The translations under genes were made by a program, and so were the position numbers. Under the pieces are notes generated by a model. That model was not told the origin of the DNA and did no database searches. It was given only the letters and a program-made list of their open reading frames with translations. From Spirochaetales bacterium (GTDB lineage Bacteria; Spirochaetota; Spirochaetia; Sphaerochaetales; Sphaerochaetaceae): a stretch of 24,042 nucleotides of DNA. Every line of letters begins with the position of its first letter. The stretch's first letter is position 1. This document shows, piece after piece, positions 1-7,373 of this stretch. Where the stretch lies: assembly GCA_028723145.1 (NCBI GenBank), contig JAQYFM010000193.1:1-24042 (forward strand), in the 5' to 3' direction.

Positions 1-1
1 T

Positions 2-1447
2 GGAAGTACTTTTGATTATGAAATATTAGATGAAGAAACAGGAAATATTTCACATAGACCATGGGGTAATATTCTTCTAGAAATAGAAAATATTGAAGTA
101 GAAAATGGTATTACCAAAATCGGTGATATTTCTTTCGCTTATATCAGCAAAGAAGAACCTAATTTATCAACAATTAAAACTGTTGAAATGCCTTCTACAC
201 TTAAAGAAATAGGTCTTTATGCATTTAGCGCGTCAAGTATCGAAAATTTAGTAATTCCTGATGGGGTAACTTCTATTGGAAGTGGTGCATTTGCAGGCTG
301 TGGAATTTTAGAAGAAATTACAATACCTGCTACTATTAACACAATTGGGTACGATGTTTTTGATGAATCATATAAAGTAGAATTAGTTAAATACTTAGGC
401 ACTGAGGAAGAATGGGTTAATATTGATTGGGGATTTGATGTTACCGATTATAATGTATATTTCCAAAATGAAAATAAATATTTACTAATTAACTGTTTTC
501 ATAAAGATGGAAAAATAATTGCAGAGTATTTAACTGAGTATGGAAAAGAGCAAGAAAAAATTGTTGTACCAGATTATGTTAATCAAATTTATGAAAGTAC
601 ATTTAAGCTAAATGATGAAGGTGAATCAGCCATTCCTAAAGCAAAAGAAATCTTTATTCCTAATTCTGTTGAAATGATTCAAGATAATACATTCTCTATG
701 TTTGATAAAACAACAACAATCAAAATAGATGTTAGTAAAGAAAGATATCATGAGATATTTAAAGGAGATGTTAGTAATACAAATGTTATTTTAGAAGATG
801 GCAAACCTCCTAAGTTTAATATTTCAATGCAAAATGGTGATATTACTTTTGTTGGATTGAATGAAAAAGATGAAACAATGACATCTATCACTATTCCTAA
901 TTATGTTAAAAAAATAGCAAAAGATGCATTTGTTAATGCTCCAAATTTAACTGAAATACATATTGATAAAACAGAGGAAGAATTCCATCAGATGTATCCA
1001 TATGTAATGGATTCTAAATATACTTTATGTTTGAAAGATAATGAATCAGTTAAATTCAAAATTAATTATAATAATGGGGCCTATTGGTTGATGGACTTAA
1101 CTGATGCTGGTAGTAGCTTAGAAGGTGAATTAGTAATACCTAATTATATCAATTATATAGCAGATGGATTAGATAACATAAAAGCTACCAGTATTGTATT
1201 TTCTGAAAATGTAACAAATATTAAAATTAAAAATTGTACTAATTTGCAATCGATAACTATAAATAATACCAATATAGACAGCTTTATAATTTGTGCTAGA
1301 GATATATCAGGTTGTGGAAAGCTAAAAGAAATAAAATATGCTGGTAAAATTTCCGATTGGAAATCTATATATTATGACTCCTATCTAACATCAGGACAAG
1401 AGATAATTGTACATTGCTCTGATGGTGATATAACTAGTTATATTTAA
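2..1447 (+). CDS. BspA-type leucine-rich-repeat protein, 5'-truncated by the window edge
   Basis: The frame is open from base 2 with no stop, so the gene begins outside the window and the ATG at 188 is internal. About 481 residues are visible. Repeats of the LRR_5/BspA type are clear near the start: 'MPSTLKEIGLYAF', 'IPDGVTSIGSGAF' and 'IPATINTIGYDVF' follow the pattern hydrophobic-Pro-x-x-hydrophobic-x-x-Ile-x-x-x-Ala-Phe at roughly 23-residue spacing. Degenerate copies follow (IPNYVKKIAKDAF, IPNYINYIADGL). Between repeats are spacer segments resembling 'LGTEEEWVNI' and 'YAGKISDWKSI', common in this family. No C-terminal anchor or sorting motif is visible. BspA-like proteins are usually surface or secreted adhesion proteins, but a role here is inferred only. 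A terminator follows the stop. Confidence 0.8.
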   Translation, partial: GSTFDYEILDEETGNISHRPWGNILLEIENIEVENGITKIGDISFAYISKEEPNLSTIKTVEMPSTLKEIGLYAFSASSIENLVIPDGVTSIGSGAFAGCGILEEITIPATINTIGYDVFDESYKVELVKYLGTEEEWVNIDWGFDVTDYNVYFQNENKYLLINCFHKDGKIIAEYLTEYGKEQEKIVVPDYVNQIYESTFKLNDEGESAIPKAKEIFIPNSVEMIQDNTFSMFDKTTTIKIDVSKERYHEIFKGDVSNTNVILEDGKPPKFNISMQNGDITFVGLNEKDETMTSITIPNYVKKIAKDAFVNAPNLTEIHIDKTEEEFHQMYPYVMDSKYTLCLKDNESVKFKINYNNGAYWLMDLTDAGSSLEGELVIPNYINYIADGLDNIKATSIVFSENVTNIKIKNCTNLQSITINNTNIDSFIICARDISGCGKLKEIKYAGKISDWKSIYYDSYLTSGQEIIVHCSDGDITSYI

Positions 1448-1471
1448 GACTTAAGGTTTTAATAAATTCAT

Positions 1472-1501
1472 GGGGAAGTCGTAATTGGCTTCCTCTTTTT
1501 T
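1472..1501 (+). terminator. Rho-independent terminator of the LRR gene
   Basis: The stem GGGGAAGTC pairs with GGCTTCCTC (two G-T wobbles) around the loop GTAATT and is followed by six T. It lies 24 bases after the stop codon of the LRR gene. Confidence 0.75.
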
Positions 1502-1536
1502 ATTCATAAAAATATTATAATGACAACATGTAAAAA

Positions 1537-1569
1537 ATACTTGACATATAGTAATCTAAGTATTATAAA
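1537..1569 (+). promoter_or_regulatory. Promoter with overlapping inverted repeat, upstream of the membrane protein/HTH pair
   Basis: TTGACA (1541-1546) and TATAAA (1564-1569) are 17 bases apart, a near-consensus sigma-70 promoter. An exact inverted repeat ATACTT (1537-1542) / AAGTAT (1558-1563) overlaps the -35 and abuts the -10. That is where an autorepressor would bind, and the second gene of the unit encodes an HTH protein. The Shine-Dalgarno AAGGAG follows before the start at 1600. Confidence 0.7.
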
Positions 1570-1599
1570 TTGTGATATAAATTAATAAGGAGATTAAAT

Positions 1600-2109
1600 A
1601 TGAGTTTTAGTTATATTGCTGGAATTATTGTTGGAATTGTTTTTGTTTTAGCATTGGTTGTAGTATTTAAAGTGGTATTAAAGAAAAATGGTTTAATAAG
1701 AAAAGGAATCTATGATGAAAGACAACAAATAGAAAAAGGGAAAGGTTTTAGACTTGGATTTATAGTTGGTCTTGTATATTTCATTCTATTAACGATCGTA
1801 CAACTTGCTGATATTGAAATAGATAATGCATTTTGGACTTTCGTTGGAATTTGTTTGTCTGTTGGTAGTTTTGCCATTTACTGTATTATTAAAAATGCAT
1901 ATTTTGGTTATAACCAACCACCAAAGGGAATAAATGTTTTATTATTTGTAATAATGCTTATAAATTTATTTCCTTGTATTATGTCTTTTATCGAAAAGGA
2001 AGACCTTAGAACAACAAGGATAAATTTAGTTTGCGTATTATTACTTTTAAGCGTAATTGTTGCTTCTTTAATTAAGAACTATATTAATAAAAAGGATAGT
2101 GATAAGTGA
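1600..2109 (+). CDS. Five-helix integral membrane protein of unknown function paired with an HTH regulator
   Basis: A 169-residue protein with about five hydrophobic segments (near residues 5-27, 50-72, 78-99, 109-129 and 141-161). The first loop has the charged motif 'GIYDERQ' followed by 'KGKGFRLGF'. Small membrane proteins of this layout (DERQ motif, then a Gly-rich helix) occur next to short Cro/CI-type regulators, mainly in Firmicutes; that is family knowledge and the function is not established. It has a good Shine-Dalgarno and its own promoter. The next gene starts inside its stop codon (GTGA, 4-base overlap), so the two are translationally coupled. Horizontal acquisition is plausible but not shown. 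Confidence 0.7.
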   Translation: MSFSYIAGIIVGIVFVLALVVVFKVVLKKNGLIRKGIYDERQQIEKGKGFRLGFIVGLVYFILLTIVQLADIEIDNAFWTFVGICLSVGSFAIYCIIKNAYFGYNQPPKGINVLLFVIMLINLFPCIMSFIEKEDLRTTRINLVCVLLLLSVIVASLIKNYINKKDSDK

Positions 2110-2306
2110 AGAATTTAAATTTGAAGGCTGCCAGAGCTTTAAAAGATATGTCTCAGGGAGAGCTTGCTGATAAAGTAGAGGTCTCAAGACAAACTATAGT
2201 TGCAATCGAAAAAGGGGACTATAACCCAAGTATTAAGCTTTGCATAAAAATATGCAAAGCCTTAGATAAAACATTAGATGAATTATTCTGGGAAGATGAG
2301 GATTAA
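2106..2306 (+). CDS. Small Cro/CI (XRE)-family transcriptional regulator
   Basis: A 66-residue protein that is almost entirely one helix-turn-helix domain. 'MSQGELADKVEVSRQTI' forms the HTH, followed by the hallmark 'IEKGDYNPS' and 'ICKALDKTLDELFW'. The start is GTG at 2106, overlapping the stop of the membrane protein gene by four bases. The size and the C-terminal 'LDELFW' match the short stand-alone regulators typically found beside small membrane proteins. It probably autoregulates the pair through the inverted repeat at 1537-1563 (inference). Its last codons form the left arm of a perfect hairpin shared with the converging mtaD gene. Confidence 0.85.
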   Translation: MKNLNLKAARALKDMSQGELADKVEVSRQTIVAIEKGDYNPSIKLCIKICKALDKTLDELFWEDED

Positions 2307-2316
2307 CCTCATCTTC
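2292..2316. terminator. Hairpin between convergent genes, built from coding sequence
   Basis: GAAGATGAGG (2292-2301) and CCTCATCTTC (2307-2316) form a perfect 10-bp stem around the loop ATTAA. The arms encode the C-termini of the HTH protein and, on the minus strand, of the deaminase. Neither side has a strong T-run, so it is either a weak bidirectional terminator or a 3'-end stabilising structure. Confidence 0.5.
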
Positions 2317-3589
2317 TAAGTATATCTTCCCATTGTTTATTAATTTTTTTAATTACATCTTCTTCATCAATAGTTAATAGTTTACCATCTTCTAGAAGTT
2401 GTTTACCTTGGCAATAAACACTATCAACGGCTCTATCTGGCATACTAAATACGAGAGCTGAAAAGATATTATTAAGAGGAGTCATTTCTGCAATATTTTT
2501 ATTAATTAATACAATATCAGCATCTTTACCAACTTCAAGGGTACCAATTTTATCAGCAAGACCTAAAGCCTTAGCACCATTAATTGTGGCCATTTCTAAT
2601 ATTTCATAAGGAGTTATTGATGCAGGCTTCATTGTTGAAACTGTAGAAAGCATTGCAGCAAGTCTCATTTCTTTTATCATAGATAGATTGTTATTAGATG
2701 AAGCGCCATCAGTACCTAAGGCTACATTAATACCCATTTTTTTATAGTGGCTTATTGGACAAATTCCTGATGCAAGCTTGCAGTTGGATGATGGATTATG
2801 AACTACAGATACATTCTTTCTTTTTAGTATTTTAAGTTCTTCATCAGAGAAAAATACACCATGAGCAACATATGTAGGGGTATCAAATACACCAATTGAA
2901 TCAAGGTATTCAGCTGGTCTTAGTCCTGTTTGCTTAATACAATCATCAACTTCCTTTTGTGTTTCTGATAGGTGTGTATTAATATATAAACCATTATCTT
3001 TTGAGAACTTTGCAACCTTTTGATACGTTTCTTTTGTGCAGGTATAAATTGCATGAGGAGCTGAATGACAAATAATTAAATCATCACCATTTTTTTCTTC
3101 AACTATTCTTTTATAGTTATAATTAATTCTTCTATCTGTTTCTGCTTCATCACCAAAGAAAGTAACAGAAATACAACCTCTAACACCTGCTTTCTTAACA
3201 GCCTCGATAGTTTTCCACTGTTGGAAATACATATCAGCAAAGGTAGTGGTTCCAGATTTTATCATTTCAGCAAGACCGTTTAATGAACCATAATAAATAT
3301 CATCTTCATTAAGTTTATCTTCAATTGGGAATATTTCAGCAAGCCAGGCTTGTAAATTTTCTTGACTGTCTTTGTAGTTTCTCATCAGTGTCATAGCTAA
3401 ATGGGTATGAGCATTTACAAAGCTAGGAAGCGCAATAAAAGAGGAGCAGTCCTTAGTTATATCAGCATCTCCTTGATAAGAAGGTCCAACATAAGCAATT
3501 TTTTTATCATCGATTAAGATATCACCTTGGAAGAAGTATTCCTTTTTAGTCATTGGGATGACTGTAACGTTTTTTAGAAGTGTTTTCAT
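2309..3589 (-). CDS. mtaD: 5-methylthioadenosine/S-adenosylhomocysteine deaminase family amidohydrolase
   Basis: A 426-residue metal-dependent amidohydrolase. Visible motifs are NAHTHL (metal HxH, residues 61 and 63), HSAPHAIYTC, THLSE (His206), AHG (His243) and GTDGASSNN (metal Asp294). Length and motifs fit the MTA/SAH deaminase group of the TrzA/AtzA superfamily, which deaminates S-adenosylhomocysteine or methylthioadenosine to inosine derivatives. A related guanine or chlorohydrolase-type activity cannot be excluded. I place the start at 3589. An upstream in-frame start at 3673 would add a hydrophobic 28-residue extension translated through the preceding gene's terminator, whereas 'MKTLLKNVTVIP' is the normal family N-terminus. 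There is no Shine-Dalgarno; the promoter ends 7 bases before the ATG. Confidence 0.85.
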   Translation of the reverse strand: MKTLLKNVTVIPMTKKEYFFQGDILIDDKKIAYVGPSYQGDADITKDCSSFIALPSFVNAHTHLAMTLMRNYKDSQENLQAWLAEIFPIEDKLNEDDIYYGSLNGLAEMIKSGTTTFADMYFQQWKTIEAVKKAGVRGCISVTFFGDEAETDRRINYNYKRIVEEKNGDDLIICHSAPHAIYTCTKETYQKVAKFSKDNGLYINTHLSETQKEVDDCIKQTGLRPAEYLDSIGVFDTPTYVAHGVFFSDEELKILKRKNVSVVHNPSSNCKLASGICPISHYKKMGINVALGTDGASSNNNLSMIKEMRLAAMLSTVSTMKPASITPYEILEMATINGAKALGLADKIGTLEVGKDADIVLINKNIAEMTPLNNIFSALVFSMPDRAVDSVYCQGKQLLEDGKLLTIDEEDVIKKINKQWEDILRR

Positions 3590-3596
3590 AATATCG

Positions 3597-3625
3597 ATGA
3601 TATTAAAAAGAAACGCTCCTAGCAA
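3597..3625 (-). promoter_or_regulatory. mtaD promoter, embedded in the upstream terminator
   Basis: On the minus strand TTGCTA (3620-3625) and TATCAT (3597-3602) are 17 bases apart, with CGATATT between the -10 and the ATG. The -35 lies in the loop and 3' arm of the acyl-CoA ligase terminator, and the T-tract forms the spacer. There is no other room for a promoter between that hairpin and the gene. Confidence 0.5.
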
Positions 3626-3637
3626 GGCTAGAAGCGT
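3603..3637 (-). terminator. Rho-independent terminator of the acyl-CoA ligase gene
   Basis: On the minus strand ACGCTTCTAGC pairs with GCTAGGAGCGT (11 bp, one G-T) around a CTT loop, followed by TTTCTTTTT. It begins 22 bases after the ligase stop codon. Confidence 0.85.
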
Positions 3638-3659
3638 AAGTAAGGGGGATAAAGAAATA

Positions 3660-5375
3660 TTATTTTGCAACAAGATTTCTCTTAATCTTTTTAGTAGTAG
3701 TCATATCCATTGGCTTATCAAGGATAGTAATCTTTTCAATCTTTTTATAAATCATTAATGTTGCATTTACTGCTTTTACAGTTGCTTCGATATCAGCTTT
3801 GATTTGTTCATCATCAAAACCCTTTTCCTTATAATAATCCTTTGAAGGATAGATTACTGCTTCAATACATTCACAAGGTACATCCTTCTTCTGCTGGAAG
3901 CCTCTAACAAGAATCTGCTCAACATTACTATAAGTTTGGAATGCATCCTCAATTTCCTCAGGATAAACATTCTTACCACCTTCAGTAACAATTAAGTTCT
4001 TTGCTCTACCTTTAAGGTATACATAGTTTTCACTATCCTTGTAACCAAGGTCACCTGTCTTAAGGTATCCATTTTCATCAAAGAGTTCCTTAGTATGCTC
4101 TTCATCTTTATAGTAACCTGGAGTAACATTTGGTCCTTTTACCCTAATTTCACCAATACCTTGGCTATCTGGATCAGCAATGATTAAATCCATCTGATTT
4201 AATACACGACCAACTGAATCAAGTTTAAAGTGCTTAATTGGGTTTAATGTTAATACAGGAGATGTCTCTGTTAAACCATAACCCTGTAAGAAGTCTAAGC
4301 CAAGTTGCTGATACTGCTTAAATACAGTTGGAGAAAGAGGACCTGCACCACAAATTAAAATTTTTGAGTGGTCAAGACCAAGGTTTGAAAGAATCTTCTT
4401 ATTGAAGAATCCCTTTAAAGGTGCAACATGGAAGTACTTTTTGAAAAAACCATTTATCCACATTAATGTCTTAATTAATCCATATGTGAAAGCACCTTTA
4501 GCTTGAACTTTCTTCATGATTCCAGCAAGAAGTTTGTTGTAAAGTAGTGGAATACCCATGAATACTGTTACACCACCTCTTTTAAGATCATTAATCATTA
4601 ATGAAACAACGATACCATGACCAAATAGACAACTAGCACCATGCATAATTGTTTCAAGAAGAACTGTTGTACAGCAATAGGAGTGGTGGAGTGGAAGTAG
4701 GGCATATAAAACGTCATTTTCATCAACGCCCATGCCATCAGCAACTAAGTAAACATCACTAATGATATTTCTATTAGTAAGCATTGCACCCTTTTCATTA
4801 CCAGTAGTACCACTTGTAAATAAAATTGCAGCTAAGTCATTTTCACTAATTCTTACATAGTCAATGATTTTGTCTGCTTTAACATTCATAACTGTCTCAA
4901 TGTTCTCACAGTTTCCTGTTAAAGTAAGCTTTCCAAGTAATGAGTTATACCAAGCATTGTCAGCAGGGATTTTTGTATGAACATCGCCATCTGTAATAAT
5001 AAAATTAGCATCAGCAAATTCTGCAAGCTTGAGCATTCTTTCAATTGGGAGCTGAGCATCTATTGGAACAACTACAGCACCTGCATAGTTAATAGCAAAA
5101 TAAGAAATACCCCACTCGATAGAGTTCTTACCAGTTAATACAACCTTGTCACCCTTTTTAACTCCCTTTGAAGCTAAGTAGGAAGCTACATTCTGAATTC
5201 TTTCATGTACTTGAGTATAAGTTAATGCAATTTTTTTTGTTTTTTCAAAGACTGTAAAACAAGGTCTTTCAGGAAATCTTGAGAGGGTAATGTTAAACAT
5301 TTCAGTGATAGTAGGCCACTCTCCTGTAAAGAATTTTCCTTGGTATGGCTCAAGTTCTTTAATAACTGTGCTCAT
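3660..5375 (-). CDS. Long-chain fatty acid--CoA ligase-like AMP-forming synthetase
   Basis: A 571-residue adenylate-forming enzyme. Core motifs are in order: A3 'LFTSGTTGNEKG' (185-196), A5 'GYGLTETSP' (365-373), A7 'TGDLGY' (440-445), A8 'LIVTEGGKNVYPEEIE' (461-476) and the A10 lysine in 'TTTKKIKRN' near the C-terminus. The family activates a carboxylate as acyl-AMP and transfers it to CoA. Overall similarity is closest to long-chain acyl-CoA synthetases; chain length cannot be read from sequence. No signal peptide is seen. Lysine codons are largely AAG, unlike many neighbours, suggesting high expression. It has its own promoter, a Shine-Dalgarno AAGAAGGA six bases before the ATG, and its own terminator, so it is probably monocistronic. 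Confidence 0.9.
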   Translation of the reverse strand: MSTVIKELEPYQGKFFTGEWPTITEMFNITLSRFPERPCFTVFEKTKKIALTYTQVHERIQNVASYLASKGVKKGDKVVLTGKNSIEWGISYFAINYAGAVVVPIDAQLPIERMLKLAEFADANFIITDGDVHTKIPADNAWYNSLLGKLTLTGNCENIETVMNVKADKIIDYVRISENDLAAILFTSGTTGNEKGAMLTNRNIISDVYLVADGMGVDENDVLYALLPLHHSYCCTTVLLETIMHGASCLFGHGIVVSLMINDLKRGGVTVFMGIPLLYNKLLAGIMKKVQAKGAFTYGLIKTLMWINGFFKKYFHVAPLKGFFNKKILSNLGLDHSKILICGAGPLSPTVFKQYQQLGLDFLQGYGLTETSPVLTLNPIKHFKLDSVGRVLNQMDLIIADPDSQGIGEIRVKGPNVTPGYYKDEEHTKELFDENGYLKTGDLGYKDSENYVYLKGRAKNLIVTEGGKNVYPEEIEDAFQTYSNVEQILVRGFQQKKDVPCECIEAVIYPSKDYYKEKGFDDEQIKADIEATVKAVNATLMIYKKIEKITILDKPMDMTTTKKIKRNLVAK

Positions 5376-5417
5376 TTTTTATCCTTCTTAAATAATTAAA
5401 TATAACTAATGCCCTTA

Positions 5418-5445
5418 TTTTTACAATCTAAGAGCATTTTGTCAA
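5418..5445 (-). promoter_or_regulatory. Promoter of the acyl-CoA ligase gene
   Basis: On the minus strand a perfect TTGACA (5440-5445) lies 16 bases before TAAAAA (5418-5423). It gives a leader of about 40 bases ending in AAGAAGGA before the ATG at 5375. Confidence 0.55.
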
Positions 5446-5473
5446 TAATATCTTAATTATATGTCTGTAAAGG

Positions 5474-5500
5474 AAAAAAACAGGTAGTGATTATTCACTA
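5474..5500 (-). terminator. Terminator of the HAD phosphatase gene
   Basis: On the minus strand, directly after the stop codon, TAGTGA-ATAA-TCACTA forms a perfect 6-bp hairpin, then CCTG and seven T. Confidence 0.65.
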
Positions 5501-6259
5501 TTAGCAATTAAATATCCTTTTATCGTTATTTAAGCAGGTAATATCGTCATAAATGATGTCGGCTCCATGTTTGGCAAGACCTTCTCTATCTTTTGAACCA
5601 GTCATAAGACCAACAATGTAACCACAATTACCATTCTTACCAAAATCCATATCACTAGTTGCATCCCCGACAACACAAACTTCTTCAGGCTTTAAATTGA
5701 AGGTTGTGCAAAATTGTTTAATTGCTTCTGGATTTGGCTTTTTCTTACAGTTACTTTCCTTTGATCTTAAAAACTCAATATCATCTGTAATTCCCATCAT
5801 CTTAAAGCAGGCACGAGCACTTTGAGTTGTATCATTAGTCACAACACCAATTTTGATATCATTTTCTGCTATGCGGTCCATTAAGTTTTGTACTGGGGTA
5901 AAATCAATGTTTTCAAGTTGTTCTTTTATCATGTCAGCTGGACGAAGCAGAGTCTTTTGCATCATTAAATAAAAAGAAAATGGATTAACTCTATGCTTAA
6001 AGCAAAAACCTAAAAGCTTGAAAAATGCTCTTACAACCTTATGGTGGTTAAATACAATTCCATCTTTATATATATTATATTCATTATCTATACCAATAAT
6101 TTGATATAAATGCTCTCTTGCTTCTTTACTGTCTTTGATATTTAAAGAAATAAAAACTGTCCTAATAACATTTTTAATAACAGGAGCCCATACCTGTACA
6201 TAGTCATATAGGGTTCCATCTTTATCAAAAATAATACCTTTTATCTTGGTCCCTTCCAT
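5501..6259 (-). CDS. HAD-superfamily phosphatase (Gph-like)
   Basis: A 252-residue haloacid-dehalogenase-type hydrolase. All four motifs are present: 'FDKDGT' (nucleophile Asp12, acid Asp14), 'VVTNDT' (motif II Thr), a Lys-rich 'CKKKPNPE' (motif III Lys) and 'VVGDATSDMDFG' (motif IV acids). The alpha-helical insertion between motifs I and II is a C1 cap, as in phosphoglycolate phosphatase and related enzymes; the substrate cannot be assigned. It diverges from ispE across 58 bases. It lacks a Shine-Dalgarno; an extended -10 (TGTAATTAT) ends 7 bases before its ATG, so it may be leaderless. It ends at its own terminator. Confidence 0.85.
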   Translation of the reverse strand: MEGTKIKGIIFDKDGTLYDYVQVWAPVIKNVIRTVFISLNIKDSKEAREHLYQIIGIDNEYNIYKDGIVFNHHKVVRAFFKLLGFCFKHRVNPFSFYLMMQKTLLRPADMIKEQLENIDFTPVQNLMDRIAENDIKIGVVTNDTTQSARACFKMMGITDDIEFLRSKESNCKKKPNPEAIKQFCTTFNLKPEEVCVVGDATSDMDFGKNGNCGYIVGLMTGSKDREGLAKHGADIIYDDITCLNNDKRIFNC

Positions 6260-6266
6260 GGATTCA

Positions 6267-6275
6267 ATAATTACA
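6267..6275 (-). promoter_or_regulatory. Possible extended -10 of the HAD phosphatase gene
   Basis: On the minus strand TG-T-AATTAT is followed by TGAATCC and then the ATG. There is no convincing -35; the TGn element may compensate. It overlaps the -35 region of the divergent ispE promoter. Confidence 0.35.
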
Positions 6276-6300
6276 TAAAATCATAGCTTTATGCTATAGT
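6271..6300 (+). promoter_or_regulatory. ispE promoter
   Basis: TTACAT (6271-6276) and TATAGT (6295-6300) are 18 bases apart. The Shine-Dalgarno GGGAGGAG follows immediately, so the leader is very short. Confidence 0.45.
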
Positions 6301-6317
6301 GAAGGGAGGAGTATTTT

Positions 6318-7157
6318 GTGGTATATCATGAAAAAGCTTATGCTAAGGTAAATCTTGGCCTTCGAGTATTAAATAAACGTGATGATGGTTTTCATCCATT
6401 AAAGACTATTTTTCATAAAATTGATTTATATGACGAAATTTTAATTAATATTAATGAGTCAAATGAAACTCGAGTTTTAATTACAGGAAATGAAGAATAC
6501 ATAAACGGTGGTGTTGATTTAATGGAAAAGGCAGCACTATTGTTTAGTAGGTTTGCTAATAAAAACTTTGAAATTAAAATTAATATAAAGAAAAATCTTC
6601 CATTTCAAGCAGGTCTTGGAGGGGGATCTAGTGATGCTGCTACAGTATTACTTACCTTAAATAAACACTTTAATAATATCCTAAACAATGATGATATTAT
6701 GGTATTAGGACTATCACTTGGTTCTGATGTGCCATTTTTCTTAACTGGATTTGATGCAGCTTATGGAGAAGGTAGAGGTGAAATATTAAAAGAAGTTGAG
6801 AGTGTAAATTATCCTGCTGTAATTTTAAAAAAGAATAGTGATAAGGTATCAACAAAAGAAGCATTTAGACTTTTAGATGAAAGAAAAGAAGTGTGTGATA
6901 CTTTCCCTTCTTGGCCTTTGGAAATTAATAAGTGGCAAGCTGAGTTAATTAATGATTTTGACATTATTCAAAACATTAGAAAGGAAGATGAGTTTAAATT
7001 GTTAGCTAAAAAGGCAAGATACAATACAACTAGTGGTAGTGGAAGCTGTCAATTACTGGTCTTTTCAACAGAAGAGGAGGTAAATGAGTTCTTAAAAGTG
7101 CCTTCAAGTTATTTAATGTTAACAACAAAGTTAAAAAGCTCTTTACATAAAAATTAA
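6318..7157 (+). CDS. ispE: 4-diphosphocytidyl-2-C-methyl-D-erythritol kinase
   Basis: A GHMP-family kinase of 279 residues, the usual IspE length. It phosphorylates CDP-methylerythritol in the MEP route to isoprenoids. The signature elements are 'AKVNLGLRVL' with the catalytic-region Lys10, the substrate-binding 'DGFHPLKT', the ATP loop 'FQAGLGGGSSDAA' (96-108), 'LGSDVPFFL' and the C-terminal 'TSGSGSCQLLVF'. The start is GTG at 6318, supported by GGGAGGAG six bases upstream. A tRNA gene follows 23 bases after the stop, with no terminator between, so read-through into the tRNA is possible. Its presence shows that this organism makes isoprenoids by the MEP rather than the mevalonate route, at least at this step. 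Confidence 0.95.
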   Translation: MVYHEKAYAKVNLGLRVLNKRDDGFHPLKTIFHKIDLYDEILININESNETRVLITGNEEYINGGVDLMEKAALLFSRFANKNFEIKINIKKNLPFQAGLGGGSSDAATVLLTLNKHFNNILNNDDIMVLGLSLGSDVPFFLTGFDAAYGEGRGEILKEVESVNYPAVILKKNSDKVSTKEAFRLLDERKEVCDTFPSWPLEINKWQAELINDFDIIQNIRKEDEFKLLAKKARYNTTSGSGSCQLLVFSTEEEVNEFLKVPSSYLMLTTKLKSSLHKN

Positions 7158-7170
7158 CTTTTGGTATCTT
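7142..7170 (+). promoter_or_regulatory. Candidate tRNA-Gln promoter overlapping the end of ispE
   Basis: TTTACA (7142-7147) and TATCTT (7165-7170) are 17 bases apart, 10 bases before the tRNA. The -35 lies inside the last ispE codons. Confidence 0.4.
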
Positions 7171-7180
7171 TATCATGTTT

Positions 7181-7252
7181 TGGGAAGTCGCCAAGTGGTT
7201 AAGGCTCTGGTTTTTGGTGCCGGCACCGTAGGTTCGAGTCCTGCCTTCCCAG
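7181..7252 (+). tRNA. tRNA-Gln (anticodon TTG)
   Basis: A full cloverleaf can be folded. The acceptor TGGGAAG/CTTCCCA has seven pairs, including the U1-A72 pair typical of tRNA-Gln. The D-stem is GCC/GGC, the anticodon stem CTGGT/GCCGG, and the loop TTTTGGT has TTG at positions 34-36. The T-arm GTAGG-TTCGAGT-CCTGC is standard. The discriminator is G. CCA is not encoded and must be added after transcription. Confidence 0.95.
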
Positions 7253-7255
7253 CTT

Positions 7256-7286
7256 GAGGCCTGTTTAATTGCAGGCTTCTTTTTTT
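7256..7286 (+). terminator. Terminator after tRNA-Gln
   Basis: GAGGCCTG and CAGGCTTC form an 8-bp stem (one G-T) around TTTAATTG, followed by seven T. It starts four bases after the tRNA. Confidence 0.85.
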
Positions 7287-7289
7287 ATC

Positions 7290-7318
7290 TTGTAAAAAAA
7301 TATTTTTTTTACTATTAT
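7290..7318 (+). promoter_or_regulatory. Promoter of the rplY-pth-tilS operon
   Basis: TTGTAA (7290-7295) and TATTAT (7313-7318) are separated by a 17-base A/T-only spacer apart from its last base. It lies directly after the tRNA terminator and gives a leader of about 70 bases. Confidence 0.6.
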
Positions 7319-7325
7319 AGCAAAA

Positions 7326-7373
7326 GTGCTTGAAGCACACGAAAATAATCCATGGTAATTGGTATTTACCAAT
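7326..7373 (+). promoter_or_regulatory. Structured 5' leader of rplY
   Basis: Two inverted repeats occupy the leader. GTGCTT-G-AAGCAC (7326-7338) sits at the predicted 5' end of the mRNA. ATTGGT-ATTT-ACCAAT (7358-7373) lies eight bases before the Shine-Dalgarno. An alternative stem TGGTAA (7353-7358) / TTACCA (7366-7371) competes with the second. A translational control element is possible; nothing matches a riboswitch I know. Confidence 0.35.

Noticed and set aside
188..190. ATG at 188 as the true start of the LRR gene
   Set aside because: The frame is open to the window edge and the upstream residues continue the same repeat-like sequence.
3590..3673. N-terminal extension of the deaminase beginning at 3673
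   Set aside because: It would translate the upstream terminator and its T-tract into a hydrophobic peptide, and the family N-terminus fits the start at 3589.
6283..6297. Inverted repeat ATAGC-TTTAT-GCTAT upstream of ispE as a terminator or operator
   Set aside because: It has only five base pairs, overlaps the likely -10, and is too short in AT-rich DNA to claim.
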